The notes below the pieces were generated by a model. That model saw only the letters and a list, made by a program, of their open reading frames with translations, was not told where the DNA came from and searched no databases. From positions 1,550,001-1,614,000 of the forward strand of contig NC_009068.1 of NCBI RefSeq assembly GCF_000209165.1: 64,000 nt of DNA, read 5' to 3'. Position 1 is the stretch's first letter; every line of letters starts with the position of its first letter. Of this stretch, positions 51,945 to 61,195 are shown one piece after another. The position numbers and the translations under genes are program-made. This DNA is from Scheffersomyces stipitis CBS 6054. Lineage: Eukaryota; Ascomycota; Pichiomycetes; Serinales; Debaryomycetaceae.

Positions 51945-51997
51945 ACCGTATAGAATTCAACAGCTAGATGGTTATTCTTCAATAACAAGCCCTGGGT

Positions 51998-53635
51998 CTA
52001 TAGTGTTACTGGTGAAGTGTGCACGCTCGTATACGAGAGAATCCAGTTTAAATCCGTAAGCAAAAACTTGCACGCCTGGGTCCATTCGCTTTTGGAAGTC
52101 ACGCGGATGCTCCTTCCACCTATAGAGTCTCGGTGAGGAGAGATCTTGTAGGGCAACTCAATATCTGGGTCTATCTGGATTAGTCTGGCTTCTACCTGCG
52201 CAACGACGTCTAGCAATGTGATCAAAGAGACGTCCAACTTGTTGAAGTTGAACAATTTTCCTAGTGAAAATTCGTCCGACGAGTACAAGTTGAGAACAGT
52301 CTGGTTTCTACCAGTACTAGAACCAGAAGTAGAAGTAGAATTGGAAGCATTAGTACCGTTACCATTATTATTACCATTGATGACTGTACGCTCTCTTGCG
52401 GAATATTTTATGATCTGTGAACGTGATCCCATAGGAACCAACTTGTAGTGTCTGAGCTTGAGATTTAGACGTGAAGTCAAAAACATGAGAAGCATCACTA
52501 TTTGGCCCAAAGCAGCATTTATCTCCGGCTCAACTATTCTGTAACCTAGGCGGAACCCATTGATGGAGCCGTACTTATCCTGCTCGTCAAATCTGATAGA
52601 AAACATTTTCGTGTAAATATTCATACTACGCAATTTATCCAAGTGGTTAAGGTGCATTCGGTACGAAGCCTTAGCCTGCTCCAACGCGTTGTACTTTCGG
52701 CTGAGATCCAATTGCAATTTACTCTTCAACTTTAGAATGTCTGTCAAGTTATTCTCTTGAAGATCCTTCAACTCTGTTTTGAGCTCTTCTAATTGTTTTT
52801 CAAGCTGTGCACGCAGATTTTCCAAATCCTTCAACTCGCTTACATTCAGCTTCTCTTCTGCTTTCAACTTCTTGTACTCGTCTATTGACTCAGCTAGCTT
52901 GTGATCAATATCCTCGCTCTGAACATTGCCATATTCATCATGATCTATGTCAAACTGCCCTCCAACTGTGTCTCTGTCTTTGAGCTTCTTGAGAAACAGA
53001 AGATAGTTGTCTTTTTCTTTTTGAGTCTGGTCAAATTTCAACTTGTAGTTTTCTATCAAAAGCTGAGCACAGTCAGCCAGTAGAGGATGATTTATCTGCT
53101 GGTTGCTCGACAAAATTTCAAAGATTTTCGTCAACGTCTTCATCCTCGAAGCAAATACGTGCTCGTCTGGTTCCTGCCTTGTTTCCTTAGGTGTCTCCAG
53201 TCGTGCTCTACTAGAACTGTCTGTGGAATTTCCATCCAATACCAAATACGAGTTCGTATTGAGCGAATTGAATGAGCCATTTATGTCATTATCATCATTG
53301 TCGTCATTTCTACTTTCCCCATTTTCACTATCGTTATTGTTACTCTCTTCGTCTTCATCTTCGTCTTCATCTTCTTCATCCTCACTCTCTATCATATTTC
53401 GAAACTGTATGGGCCGTACGTGCCCAGAACTGGCAGATTTATATATTTCAAGCCTATCCCGTGGTATAAACTCTTCTGGATCAAGTTGGTAGTCATTTTC
53501 AGTAATTCGTCGATGTTTGTCCTGGTGATTCTTGTGAATAAGGAGCTTAAGCTGAGCCGAGTTAAGCTTAAGCAAGCTTTCGTCAAGTTTCACAGCAACT
53601 CCACATTCTTGACAGTGGAATACTGTATCTGACAT
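51998..53635 (-). CDS. ATG6: Beclin-1 homologue Atg6/Vps30
   Basis: Encodes 545 residues from the ATG at 53633-53635 (S. cerevisiae 557). The N-terminus has FHCQECGVAVKLDESLL. An acidic run EDEEDEDEDEDEE lies near residue 90. A coiled coil covers about residues 195-330 (EKLNVSELKDLENLRAQLEKQLEELK). The C-terminal BARA domain has KMFSIRFDEQDKYGSINGFRLG and LGQIVMLLMFL. Atg6 is part of both Vps34 PI3-kinase complexes: complex I makes PI3P at the phagophore in autophagy, and complex II acts in vacuolar protein sorting at endosomes. It is divergent from SEN2 and upstream of UME6. Confidence 0.96.
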   Translation of the reverse strand: MSDTVFHCQECGVAVKLDESLLKLNSAQLKLLIHKNHQDKHRRITENDYQLDPEEFIPRDRLEIYKSASSGHVRPIQFRNMIESEDEEDEDEDEDEESNNNDSENGESRNDDNDDNDINGSFNSLNTNSYLVLDGNSTDSSSRARLETPKETRQEPDEHVFASRMKTLTKIFEILSSNQQINHPLLADCAQLLIENYKLKFDQTQKEKDNYLLFLKKLKDRDTVGGQFDIDHDEYGNVQSEDIDHKLAESIDEYKKLKAEEKLNVSELKDLENLRAQLEKQLEELKTELKDLQENNLTDILKLKSKLQLDLSRKYNALEQAKASYRMHLNHLDKLRSMNIYTKMFSIRFDEQDKYGSINGFRLGYRIVEPEINAALGQIVMLLMFLTSRLNLKLRHYKLVPMGSRSQIIKYSARERTVINGNNNGNGTNASNSTSTSGSSTGRNQTVLNLYSSDEFSLGKLFNFNKLDVSLITLLDVVAQVEARLIQIDPDIELPYKISPHRDSIGGRSIRVTSKSEWTQACKFLLTDLNWILSYTSVHTSPVTL

Positions 53636-54984
53636 GCTTCCGTCGTAATTGCAAGTTTGAGACTCAAAAATTGAAGGATTTGCAATAATCGAAAGAGAAC
53701 TAGTTTGATGTAGATTCTAAACTATGGAGAATTACTTATCAGACATTTATCACGTGATTTTCTGAGATTAAATAAAGGTATATGCAGAACCGTGATTTAG
53801 TATGTATAATCGATTTTATGGATTATCTATTCTTTCTTTAAGTAAAAAAGGAGACATGAAAAACAAATATGATACCGAAGCCATTTTCAGATCCTAGATC
53901 TATATCTCACGTGTTCCACACTCGTCATTGCTTACCTTTATGCCTTTCTTTTGCTAAGAAGCCTGTCTGCCTATCCTCCTGTATAATTTCTATCAGGTTT
54001 CAAGATAGTAAGAATAATGAATGCTGACTGGATGTGAGAGGTCATAGATGGGAAAGTGGTTTACGTGGAGATATATGTGAGTCAGGTATGGATTTTTATT
54101 GTTTTCTTCATACCAATTTTGTTTCAGCTGTTCAACTCCAATAATTTGCCAGTTCTTAACTATTGGTGGCTGCGAAATGTAAACTCAGTCTAGATTGTGA
54201 GGAAATTGAAATATAAAGAAAATAAAGATAATCATTTGAGGAATTTTACTTAAGATAAATATTCATGCTACCTTCTCTATTGTTTTTTAAGAATTTTGAT
54301 GTTTTTTTTCCATTGGCTCTGTTGATTCAAATATCATCATCTGAATCTATTCTGTCAATCTCACTATTTTCAACTATTTTCACGAAAACTCTTGAAATTC
54401 CCAACTTATCAAAAAAAAATCCCACCGCTTTTACATCAATACAGTAGCATCTACCACCTTTGAAAATGTTCATTCCATTCCCCAACTGTCGAAGAAAATT
54501 CAAATGCTTTAAATTTATCCACCCATATACTACCGGAGCCCTCTATGTTAGATTTCCATTTTTGGGTTACCCGGCTCGCAATATCGCAGCCAAAAACTAC
54601 ATGAAAAATTTGATAAATTTGAATTTTTCAGTTTGAAACCTGTTTTATTCCTCTTAGGAACCACCAGAATCACACTCTGATATCAGAATGTATGACTGAT
54701 GGTGTGTTCTTACACTGTAAACCTATAATTACAATTGTATGTACAAGAAAGCAACAATGATCTAAGAATCGTCATTTTTTGTCATTAAGTGTTTTTAAGT
54801 GATGATAACTTGATTAGTGTATCGAAGGTCTACGGATCACTGTGAGCACATGATTTCTCAATAGACTACAACGGTATCTGAAATTACAAAAACACTTCGT
54901 GGCAAACTAGCGTCGACTTTGTTCCTGAAAAAGTATGACCAGCAAACAGAATTCTAACTTAATTCAGGTAAACCTATATTTATA
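53636..54984. other. ATG6/SEN2 divergent intergenic region
   Basis: This 1.35-kb AT-rich region contains two E-boxes (53749-53758, 53908-53913) within 275 bp of ATG6. No ORF of note is present; a 60-codon ORF at 54265 lies in low-complexity AT-rich sequence. Confidence 0.5.
53749..53758. promoter_or_regulatory. ATG6: ATCACGTGAT E-box upstream of ATG6
   Basis: A perfect 10-bp palindrome with the CACGTG core, 114 bp upstream of the ATG6 start. A second CACGTG lies at 53908-53913. Both are candidate bHLH (Cbf1/Pho4/Tye7) sites. Confidence 0.4.
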
Positions 54985-56136
54985 ATGTCAAAGCGTAATA
55001 ACAAGAAACTTCTCAACCAGATATATTCTCGCCCGCTTCCGATCGAGTTGTCTTCTGACAAGTACGGGGTGGCGATGCCGACGTTGTTTCCACATAATCC
55101 TGTTTCGTGGCTCTTTTATTTAACTAGATTGATTCAAGTAAATACTTTGTATTCTGTCCCCCAGTCTCTGGAGACACTAATAGACGTTAGCTACGACTCT
55201 GATGGCATATTTAAGGTGCTGGATGAAGAGTCAATGGCAAAATTGTGGAGATGCGGCTTTTTTGGGAAAGGTACTCTCTCTAGATCAGAACCAACGTGGA
55301 AGGCACGTACCATCAAGAGATTGAACTTGGACTCGAACACAGCCAATGCTTTATCGATGGAAGAAGTAACCAACAAGAGACGAGACGAGAGGAAGAAGTT
55401 CAAGGCTGAAAGGTCTAGGCTCCAGGAACTCGAGCTTAAGCAACGTAAGGGCGAAATTTCGGATCTAGAATCCTCACAGTTAGAACAACTCAGAGAAACC
55501 CTAGCATCGCTCAGATTGATCGACTTCAAATTGTCAAAAGATTCTTTTGATAGAGAAACAGACTTGAGGTTCGAGGATTTGGATCTAATAGAGTCCAACC
55601 AGCTTGGACGGAACCTTGAATTCTTACAGTTGCAAGCCATAGAAACGTTCTTCTTGAAGTTTGCTGTCAACGTTATCCGTGTAAACGACTTTTCCACAAA
55701 GCAATTGTTTCTAGAATGTTGTCGTCAATCAGGAATACTTAAGCCTACAAACAAGTTTGTTTTAGATTATGTTGTATATCACCATTATCGTTCGCTTGGA
55801 TGGTGTGTGAGATCTGGAGTCAAATTCGGCTGTGATATGTTGCTCTACAAAAGAGGTCCACCATTTATCCATGCCGAGTATTGTATTTTGGTTATTTCCA
55901 ATGATGATAAGGCAAGATACGACTGGTTTGAAATGGCTGCGAAAGCCAGAGTCATCGGGACCGTGAAGAAAACCTTTGTGCTCGTGTACGTCGATTCCCC
56001 GACAGAAGAAAGGTTCAACTCGATATTGAGCAGCGCATATTCTGACGAAGGTATACTCTTCCAGGACTTGTTCAAGTTGTATAAAGTCACTGAAATTCTT
56101 TACCGGAGATGGGCTCCTAGCAAGACTAGGGACTGA
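54985..56136 (+). CDS. SEN2: tRNA-splicing endonuclease catalytic subunit Sen2
   Basis: Encodes 383 residues from the ATG at 54985 (S. cerevisiae 377). The N-terminal block PTLFPHNPVSWLFYL and the MAKLWRCGFFGKGTLSRSEPTW segment match the family. A charged coiled region (KRRDERKKFKAERSRLQE) follows. The C-terminal nuclease domain carries YHHYRSLGWCVRSGVKFGCD, the catalytic triad Tyr288 (LLYKRGP), His296 (FIHAEY) and Lys328 (VKKTFVLVYV), and the TEILYRRWAP ending. Sen2 cleaves the 5' splice site of pre-tRNAs in the Sen2-15-34-54 complex, located on the mitochondrial surface in yeast. Confidence 0.96.
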   Translation: MSKRNNKKLLNQIYSRPLPIELSSDKYGVAMPTLFPHNPVSWLFYLTRLIQVNTLYSVPQSLETLIDVSYDSDGIFKVLDEESMAKLWRCGFFGKGTLSRSEPTWKARTIKRLNLDSNTANALSMEEVTNKRRDERKKFKAERSRLQELELKQRKGEISDLESSQLEQLRETLASLRLIDFKLSKDSFDRETDLRFEDLDLIESNQLGRNLEFLQLQAIETFFLKFAVNVIRVNDFSTKQLFLECCRQSGILKPTNKFVLDYVVYHHYRSLGWCVRSGVKFGCDMLLYKRGPPFIHAEYCILVISNDDKARYDWFEMAAKARVIGTVKKTFVLVYVDSPTEERFNSILSSAYSDEGILFQDLFKLYKVTEILYRRWAPSKTRD

Positions 56137-57034
56137 TTGCACTATTTAATTCTTTATGTATTATTAAACACTTTATTATTAAAATTGGAGAAGAGGAAGA
56201 ATAAGAGAAAATGAGCCAAGCTTTCGAAAGGATACACGACATTCTTCTGATATCCTCTTGATGTATTTCAATTTTTTCTAGCTTTTTTCAAATAGCCTCT
56301 CCTCTTTGCCCAACTTCAACTTGTTTCAAATTCGAAGACGATGCAACCAATCCTATACACAATGAAAGATATTCCATGAACTTCAAGGCTTAGAGCTGTT
56401 CAAAAATGATGAACAATCAACTATTCAAAGAGTGCATCTATCTGCATGCTTATCGGCCCGCATTTTTATTTTCGAACTACAGAATATGGCTTCTTTGTCG
56501 ACAAATACCGACTGTTTTATGGAGGCATTGATTCCTACATGTCGTATCCCTTGTGGCCGTAATCACCATGCTCAATCTGGAGATCGACGGTAGGTGCGAT
56601 TGATCAAATCCTCCGGGAGTGTTGATGAGGTATTGAATATTGTGGAAATGAAGCTTCCTCCTGCCCGTCATCGGTTTGACAGTTGCGAAATTTCAAAACT
56701 GAAGTTTCAATTGAAACGGAACGTAACGTCCCCGTTCAATTCCGAAATATTTTATCTAGAAATGGCACTTTTGACTTTGGCGTGGGCCCTGACGAGGTCT
56801 GATTTTTCTGTGAGATTTCAGCAGCCCTGCAAGGGGGTGCTAGATCCAACTATGAACCAGATACAATGTCGTCCAGTGCACTATCAACGACATTAATTTG
56901 TAGGAAATGTTAGTTCAGGGGTGAACAAGAGCAAACAATCCTACCTAATTGGGGAACGCCAAGTTTAAGCCAAGTTTGATATTTGTCCACGTTGTTCGAG
57001 ATATAGGCGCGGTATCAAGACGGACTTTTCCGTA
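56137..57034. other. Intergenic region between SEN2 and the secreted-protein gene
   Basis: An 898-bp region. A 100-codon ORF at 56594-56896 has no recognisable features and is not called. No repeat ends or RNA genes are seen. Confidence 0.5.
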
Positions 57035-57889
57035 ATGTTATCTATTTTTATCACAGTCGTCTGCTTATCGGTGCATGCTTCTGCTACCAATTGTCTAAAC
57101 ATCACAAAGCCATTGAGTGAAGTGTGGTTCAAGAATCTGACGGGTGACATAAAGGTACTAAGCTACACAACATTCGGTTCGAATATATGCATCAAGGGTG
57201 GCGATGTTTTTAGTAGTTCAAGTGGCGACGTTTATAACAGTATAAGGGAACGGTTTATTGACTGGGATACCATTCACGAGGTATACGCCGCAGGCGCCAA
57301 TAGGGACACAATCAAAGGTGATCCTATAAGCTGGAACCAGTTCTTGGTAAACATAGGAACAAGCCCAGATGATGTCAGACAGACTACTAGAAAATTCGGC
57401 CCAATAAGATATTTTAGCGAAGCTTGTAACGAATATGAAGACTTCGGTAGTTTCTTTTGCTTATGGGAGATAATGAAGCTGAAGTGGTACAACGGAGATT
57501 TGCGGGCTTGGTTAGCTCAGCATTTCAATTTTTTCCTACTCACACAGTCATATTTGGCTGATGCTAGAACAATAACATCAATAATGTCGGCCGATGTGCA
57601 ATCGGGACCAGGTATAGTATGTGGGGAGGTATTATTTTATGTGAAGTATAATGAACACAACTGGTTTGTGTCCCTTTTCCTCCCCTATCGTAGAAGAGGA
57701 GGAAAAGGAGGACCGTGTGACACTTCAGTAAAAAAGTTTGAAATAATGAATTTCGTCAGAAAGGCCAACGAAGATGAGAATAGTACATTTACGATAGGTT
57801 ACCACAAAAGTTTGTGGAATAGAAGCATATGGCGGGGAGACGTCTCTGTTGCGATGAATATAGCAAGTAAACTAATTAATCATAATTAG
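57035..57889 (+). CDS. Secreted protein of unknown function
   Basis: Encodes 284 residues from the ATG at 57035. The first 17-18 residues (MLSIFITVVCLSVHASA) form a clear signal peptide with a likely cut after ASA. The mature part has six cysteines, in short contexts TNC, NIC, EAC, FFC, IVC and GPC, enough for three disulfides. There are four N-glycosylation sequons (NIT, NLT, NST, NRS). No transmembrane helix, GPI-like C-terminus or dibasic propeptide architecture is obvious, though a basic RRRGGKGG patch lies near residue 228. No family is recognised. It sits alone between gene-free stretches, 720 bp from a tRNA gene, a position common for lineage-specific genes. A secreted enzyme, wall factor or other exoprotein are all possible. 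Confidence 0.72.
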   Translation: MLSIFITVVCLSVHASATNCLNITKPLSEVWFKNLTGDIKVLSYTTFGSNICIKGGDVFSSSSGDVYNSIRERFIDWDTIHEVYAAGANRDTIKGDPISWNQFLVNIGTSPDDVRQTTRKFGPIRYFSEACNEYEDFGSFFCLWEIMKLKWYNGDLRAWLAQHFNFFLLTQSYLADARTITSIMSADVQSGPGIVCGEVLFYVKYNEHNWFVSLFLPYRRRGGKGGPCDTSVKKFEIMNFVRKANEDENSTFTIGYHKSLWNRSIWRGDVSVAMNIASKLINHN

Positions 57890-58609
57890 CAAACTTCTCT
57901 AACAGTAGAGTTAGTAGACAAAATGATGAACTTTAATTAAATGGAGACAAATTTGTACAATACAAAGTAGATTATAATTTAACAAATTAAAATGGTGAGA
58001 GAAAATGCCAAAATATGTGAATTGGAAACGAAAGAAAGGAAATGAACGAAAACGAAGAGAAGAGAAGAGAAGAATGAAATATAGTGATACCAAAGCGAAC
58101 CGAAATGCCAATCTTTTATCAAATCACAATATTAACAAGAATATACCACAGTAAGAGCTTCTGTTAAGGAGATACAATTGATAAATTTTGGAGACCAGGA
58201 AGCTTTTGAAATGCCTTTATCAGTAGGCATAAGCTTAATAATGTGAGACCTTAATAAAGTTTTTTATTTTTTCAAATTGACATGCATAGCGATTAAAGTT
58301 TAACCTATTTCTACATATAATACATACCTTCCTCTATCCCATACTAATTATGGGAGGAAAAGATCAAAACCTCGAGTATTACCCTAAGACTTAAGTGATA
58401 TCCTTGGAAATATGTAGATACTTGTCTCTGGCAACGGCGTTATATACACCGCACTTGAGAAAACGCAGGGAAAACAAACATACTGCATATTGACAAATTT
58501 GCTTGTTAATTGGATGAGTAATGTATTGCGGTATGGATTTTGCGGCATGGATCTTCTAATTGATTTTAAACTACGTGCATAGATTCCACCTGTTTTCCAC
58601 ACAAGAAAT
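57890..58609. other. AT-rich region before tRNA-Thr
   Basis: A 720-bp AT-rich spacer with a GAGAA microsatellite at about 58050-58075. No LTR ends were found despite the tRNA neighbour. Confidence 0.5.
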
Positions 58610-58682
58610 GCCTTTATGGCCAAGTTGGTAAGGCACCTCACTAGTAATGAGGAGATCGTCAGTTCGAATCTGGCTGAAGGCA
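58610..58682 (+). tRNA. tRNA-Thr (anticodon AGU), no intron
   Basis: A 73-nt gene with a full cloverleaf. The acceptor GCCTTTA pairs with TGAAGGC (one G-T) and the discriminator is A. The D-stem is GCC/GGC, the anticodon stem CCTCA/TGAGG with loop CTAGTAA (anticodon AGT), and the T-arm GTCAG/CTGGC with loop TTCGAAT. Sequence is close to S. cerevisiae tRNA-Thr(AGU). Inosine at A34 would read ACU, ACC and ACA. A T7 run directly after it is the Pol III terminator. Confidence 0.97.
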
Positions 58683-58689
58683 TTTTTTT
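58683..58689 (+). terminator. Pol III terminator of tRNA-Thr
   Basis: An uninterrupted T run immediately after the discriminator base. Confidence 0.9.
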
Positions 58690-59068
58690 CGATGCTTATC
58701 CTTTTTGCCTTGACTAGTGCAGTTTCCTAACGATGAAATCTTCAGAGCTTCCCAAGTGGAAGCTTTTTTAACTTAAGAAGAATTAGATAAAGACTGCAAG
58801 TCTCGCAGCGTCATTTGGAGAAACAGCTTGTTGGCCAATAGCAAGACGCGACATCGAACCAAAACACGAATGTCGTTGTTTTTTTCTGCAGAAAATTATT
58901 TGCCACGCGCACTACCGCATCACGAGAAATTCGCCGTTTATTTAAATAGAGAAAGAAATTTCCTCAAATCGAATTTCGAATTTCTCATCTTCATTTTTGG
59001 CCACACACACTACTAGTCTGTTTCTTACATAAGCTTGAGACACCATCACCACAGCATATCTTTACACC
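58690..59068. other. BUR6 promoter region
   Basis: About 380 bp between the tRNA gene and BUR6. It is AT-rich with several TTCGAATTTC-like words near 58960-58985. No gene is seen. Confidence 0.5.
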
Positions 59069-59545
59069 ATGGCTGATCTTAGTCAACTCATAAATAAGGA
59101 AGACGATTACAGCTACAACTACAACCCAACCATGGCTGCTGCCATGGACAGCGCGGCTAACGGCGAGGCTATCCTGACATCTATATCAAACGACGCTGCC
59201 AATGGTTCGCAGCCATCCGAGTCAAAGCTCAAAACCAACGAAGTAACACAGGAAAAGATTCTAGAAAGCTTTGAGAAGATAAAGACACATTTCCCCGCTG
59301 CCAGAATAAAGAAGATCATGCAGAGTGACGATGAGGTGGGAAAAGTCGCACAGGCGACGCCTATCATCGTAGGTAGAGCATTGGAAATATTCATGGCCAA
59401 TTTGGTTGAGGTTTCTATTTTAGAAGCTAAAAAACAAGGTGTCAAAAGAATCAGTGCCTCCCATATCCGTAGTGCCATTGAGAATACCGAGCAGTTTGAC
59501 TTCTTGGTAGAAGCCGTGGAAAAGTATCCACCTGTGAAAAACTGA
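59069..59545 (+). CDS. BUR6: Negative cofactor 2 alpha subunit (Bur6/DRAP1)
   Basis: Encodes 158 residues from the ATG at 59069. The histone-fold domain covers about residues 70-150: FEKIKTHFPAARIKKIMQSD, VGKVAQATPIIVGRALEIF, NLVEVSILEAKKQGVKRIS and ASHIRSAIENTEQFDFL. This is the H2A-like NC2-alpha fold. Bur6 pairs with Ncb2 (NC2-beta), binds TBP on DNA, and both represses TATA promoters and supports others in the nucleus. The Asn/Ala/Ser-rich N-terminal extension of about 65 residues is poorly conserved. It lies just downstream of tRNA-Thr. Confidence 0.95.
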   Translation: MADLSQLINKEDDYSYNYNPTMAAAMDSAANGEAILTSISNDAANGSQPSESKLKTNEVTQEKILESFEKIKTHFPAARIKKIMQSDDEVGKVAQATPIIVGRALEIFMANLVEVSILEAKKQGVKRISASHIRSAIENTEQFDFLVEAVEKYPPVKN

Positions 59546-61195
59546 AGTTGTGTAGCACATAGTGTATAATAATGATAATGAAATAACGACAGTTTGAGAT
59601 TGTTTTTCAAGCAAAAGTTTTGTCTTTCGGAAGTTACTTCAGCATACGGTGTTGGTGGGCATTATAGAGACCGTTGGCCGTGTAGCTGAAGGTCGGGCAT
59701 TGTTGGTAGATATTCTTCATAGGGTTGAACAAATCTTAGATAACATTAATATATTTTTAGATGTGTTGCAGAAGATTTTTTGCACCCAACCCAAACCAAC
59801 TTTCTGTAGTACCAAAGGATTTCTGGATTATTTATGGCGGTTTCATTGAATGGCGACTAAACCAAGTTCTTTACATTCCCCATCATTTCCATTCTTTGTG
59901 TTTATAAACCTTAATACGATCGGCAAGAGAATCAAGGTTCTGACTAGCCAGAAAATCAGCTATTCTCGGAATAATATAGTCAACAATGTAATCGAGGCTA
60001 AAGTGCTGTATTTAGTAAGGGTTCCGGATTCTGGAGCTAGAAGTACGAGGTTAGGTAGCGAATCAAACGGGCGGCACTGAAGCGCCAGTGGAAAAACCCA
60101 AACAATAGCATCCGCCTTCCTGGATAAACTAGCTATATGTGCCCCAGCTGGTGCCAGCACAAAATACTAGTGTTCCACCGAAATTTGTGCAGGGAGGATG
60201 CTTTCGGAAGAATTGTGGGGACAATATAACTTTCGCGACTGGGGAGAAGATTAGCGAGGAGGATAGAGACAACAAGAAGAGAGAGAAAAGGGAAAGAAAT
60301 CGACTAGAAGTGTATACCGACGAGAGAATTGGCAGAAGGTAATGCAAACGAGATTCTTAAGAAAGCATCCAGAGCAGTATGGGTGAAAAGATGAAGCCGA
60401 GATGATGTTGAAAATGGTAGCGAGAAAAATTCAAATAGCGAAAAAATGGGCAAGTCCAGTGGAAGTGTCAATAGCGAGGAAATGGGGACGCATCTTGCAA
60501 GTACGTTCATGTATTTCCAGAGAAACGTCTTTATTGTGTCTGCGTGAATTGACACGTCTGTGTTTAGTGACGGTTGCAAGAAGTCCAACAATTCCAAAAT
60601 AGCATCATTTGGCAGTCCGACTTGGTCTGGTAGACCATGATGTCATACCGAGAAATCTCCCCCTCCGCCTAAAAAAATTGCTAGGGAAGCGCACTACTCT
60701 TGAGCTGGGCAATTGTTCTACCATCAGCAAAGATGATGAACGAAACTTCAGCAAGAAATGCTATGGACGAAAGTTCAGTATGAACAAGAAGAGAAGAAAC
60801 AAGGCAACAACCACCATATCTTATGTAGTTATTACCACGGCATTGCAAAGAGAGAAGACGGCTCAAAAAAGAATCTAACCAATCTATAGCTGGCACTGAT
60901 TAAATCATTCTGCACCTAGTCTTATCGCTTCCCTGCGCTTGCAATTCTGTGCCTGAAACTTTCCAATATATAAATGGCCCATCCGCAACTTTTTTGTTTT
61001 TCTCTATTTTGTTCAATAACAGTCGTGTTGTCTTGTCCAATTGCTGCTATCATTGCCATAAAACGGAGTTTCCCTTGCAATTCCTTGTAGTATCATTTCA
61101 TCACTACCGATTCATATTCTACTATCGCTTCGCACTCATAATCTTTCACGTGTCTTCACTTCTTTAATTCATATCTACTATAAAAACAGCAAAAC
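59546..61195. other. 1.65-kb intergenic region between BUR6 and the kinase gene
   Basis: Tandem plus-strand genes flank this stretch. It contains several ORFs of 60-97 codons on both strands, all of low information. A CACGTG lies at 61147-61152, 44 bp before the kinase ATG, probably within the leader or core promoter. No RNA gene or repeat is recognised. Confidence 0.5.

Noticed and set aside
56594..56896. 100-codon ORF between SEN2 and the secreted-protein gene
   Set aside because: No domain, no membrane or signal segment, and length expected by chance in an 898-bp spacer.
57890..58609. Retrotransposon LTR next to the tRNA gene
   Set aside because: tRNA flanks are common insertion sites, but no TG...CA-bounded element or repeat pair is visible.
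60304..60597. 97-codon minus-strand ORF upstream of the kinase gene
   Set aside because: Overlaps other short ORFs on both strands, low-complexity Leu/Ser/Phe content, no similarity recognised.
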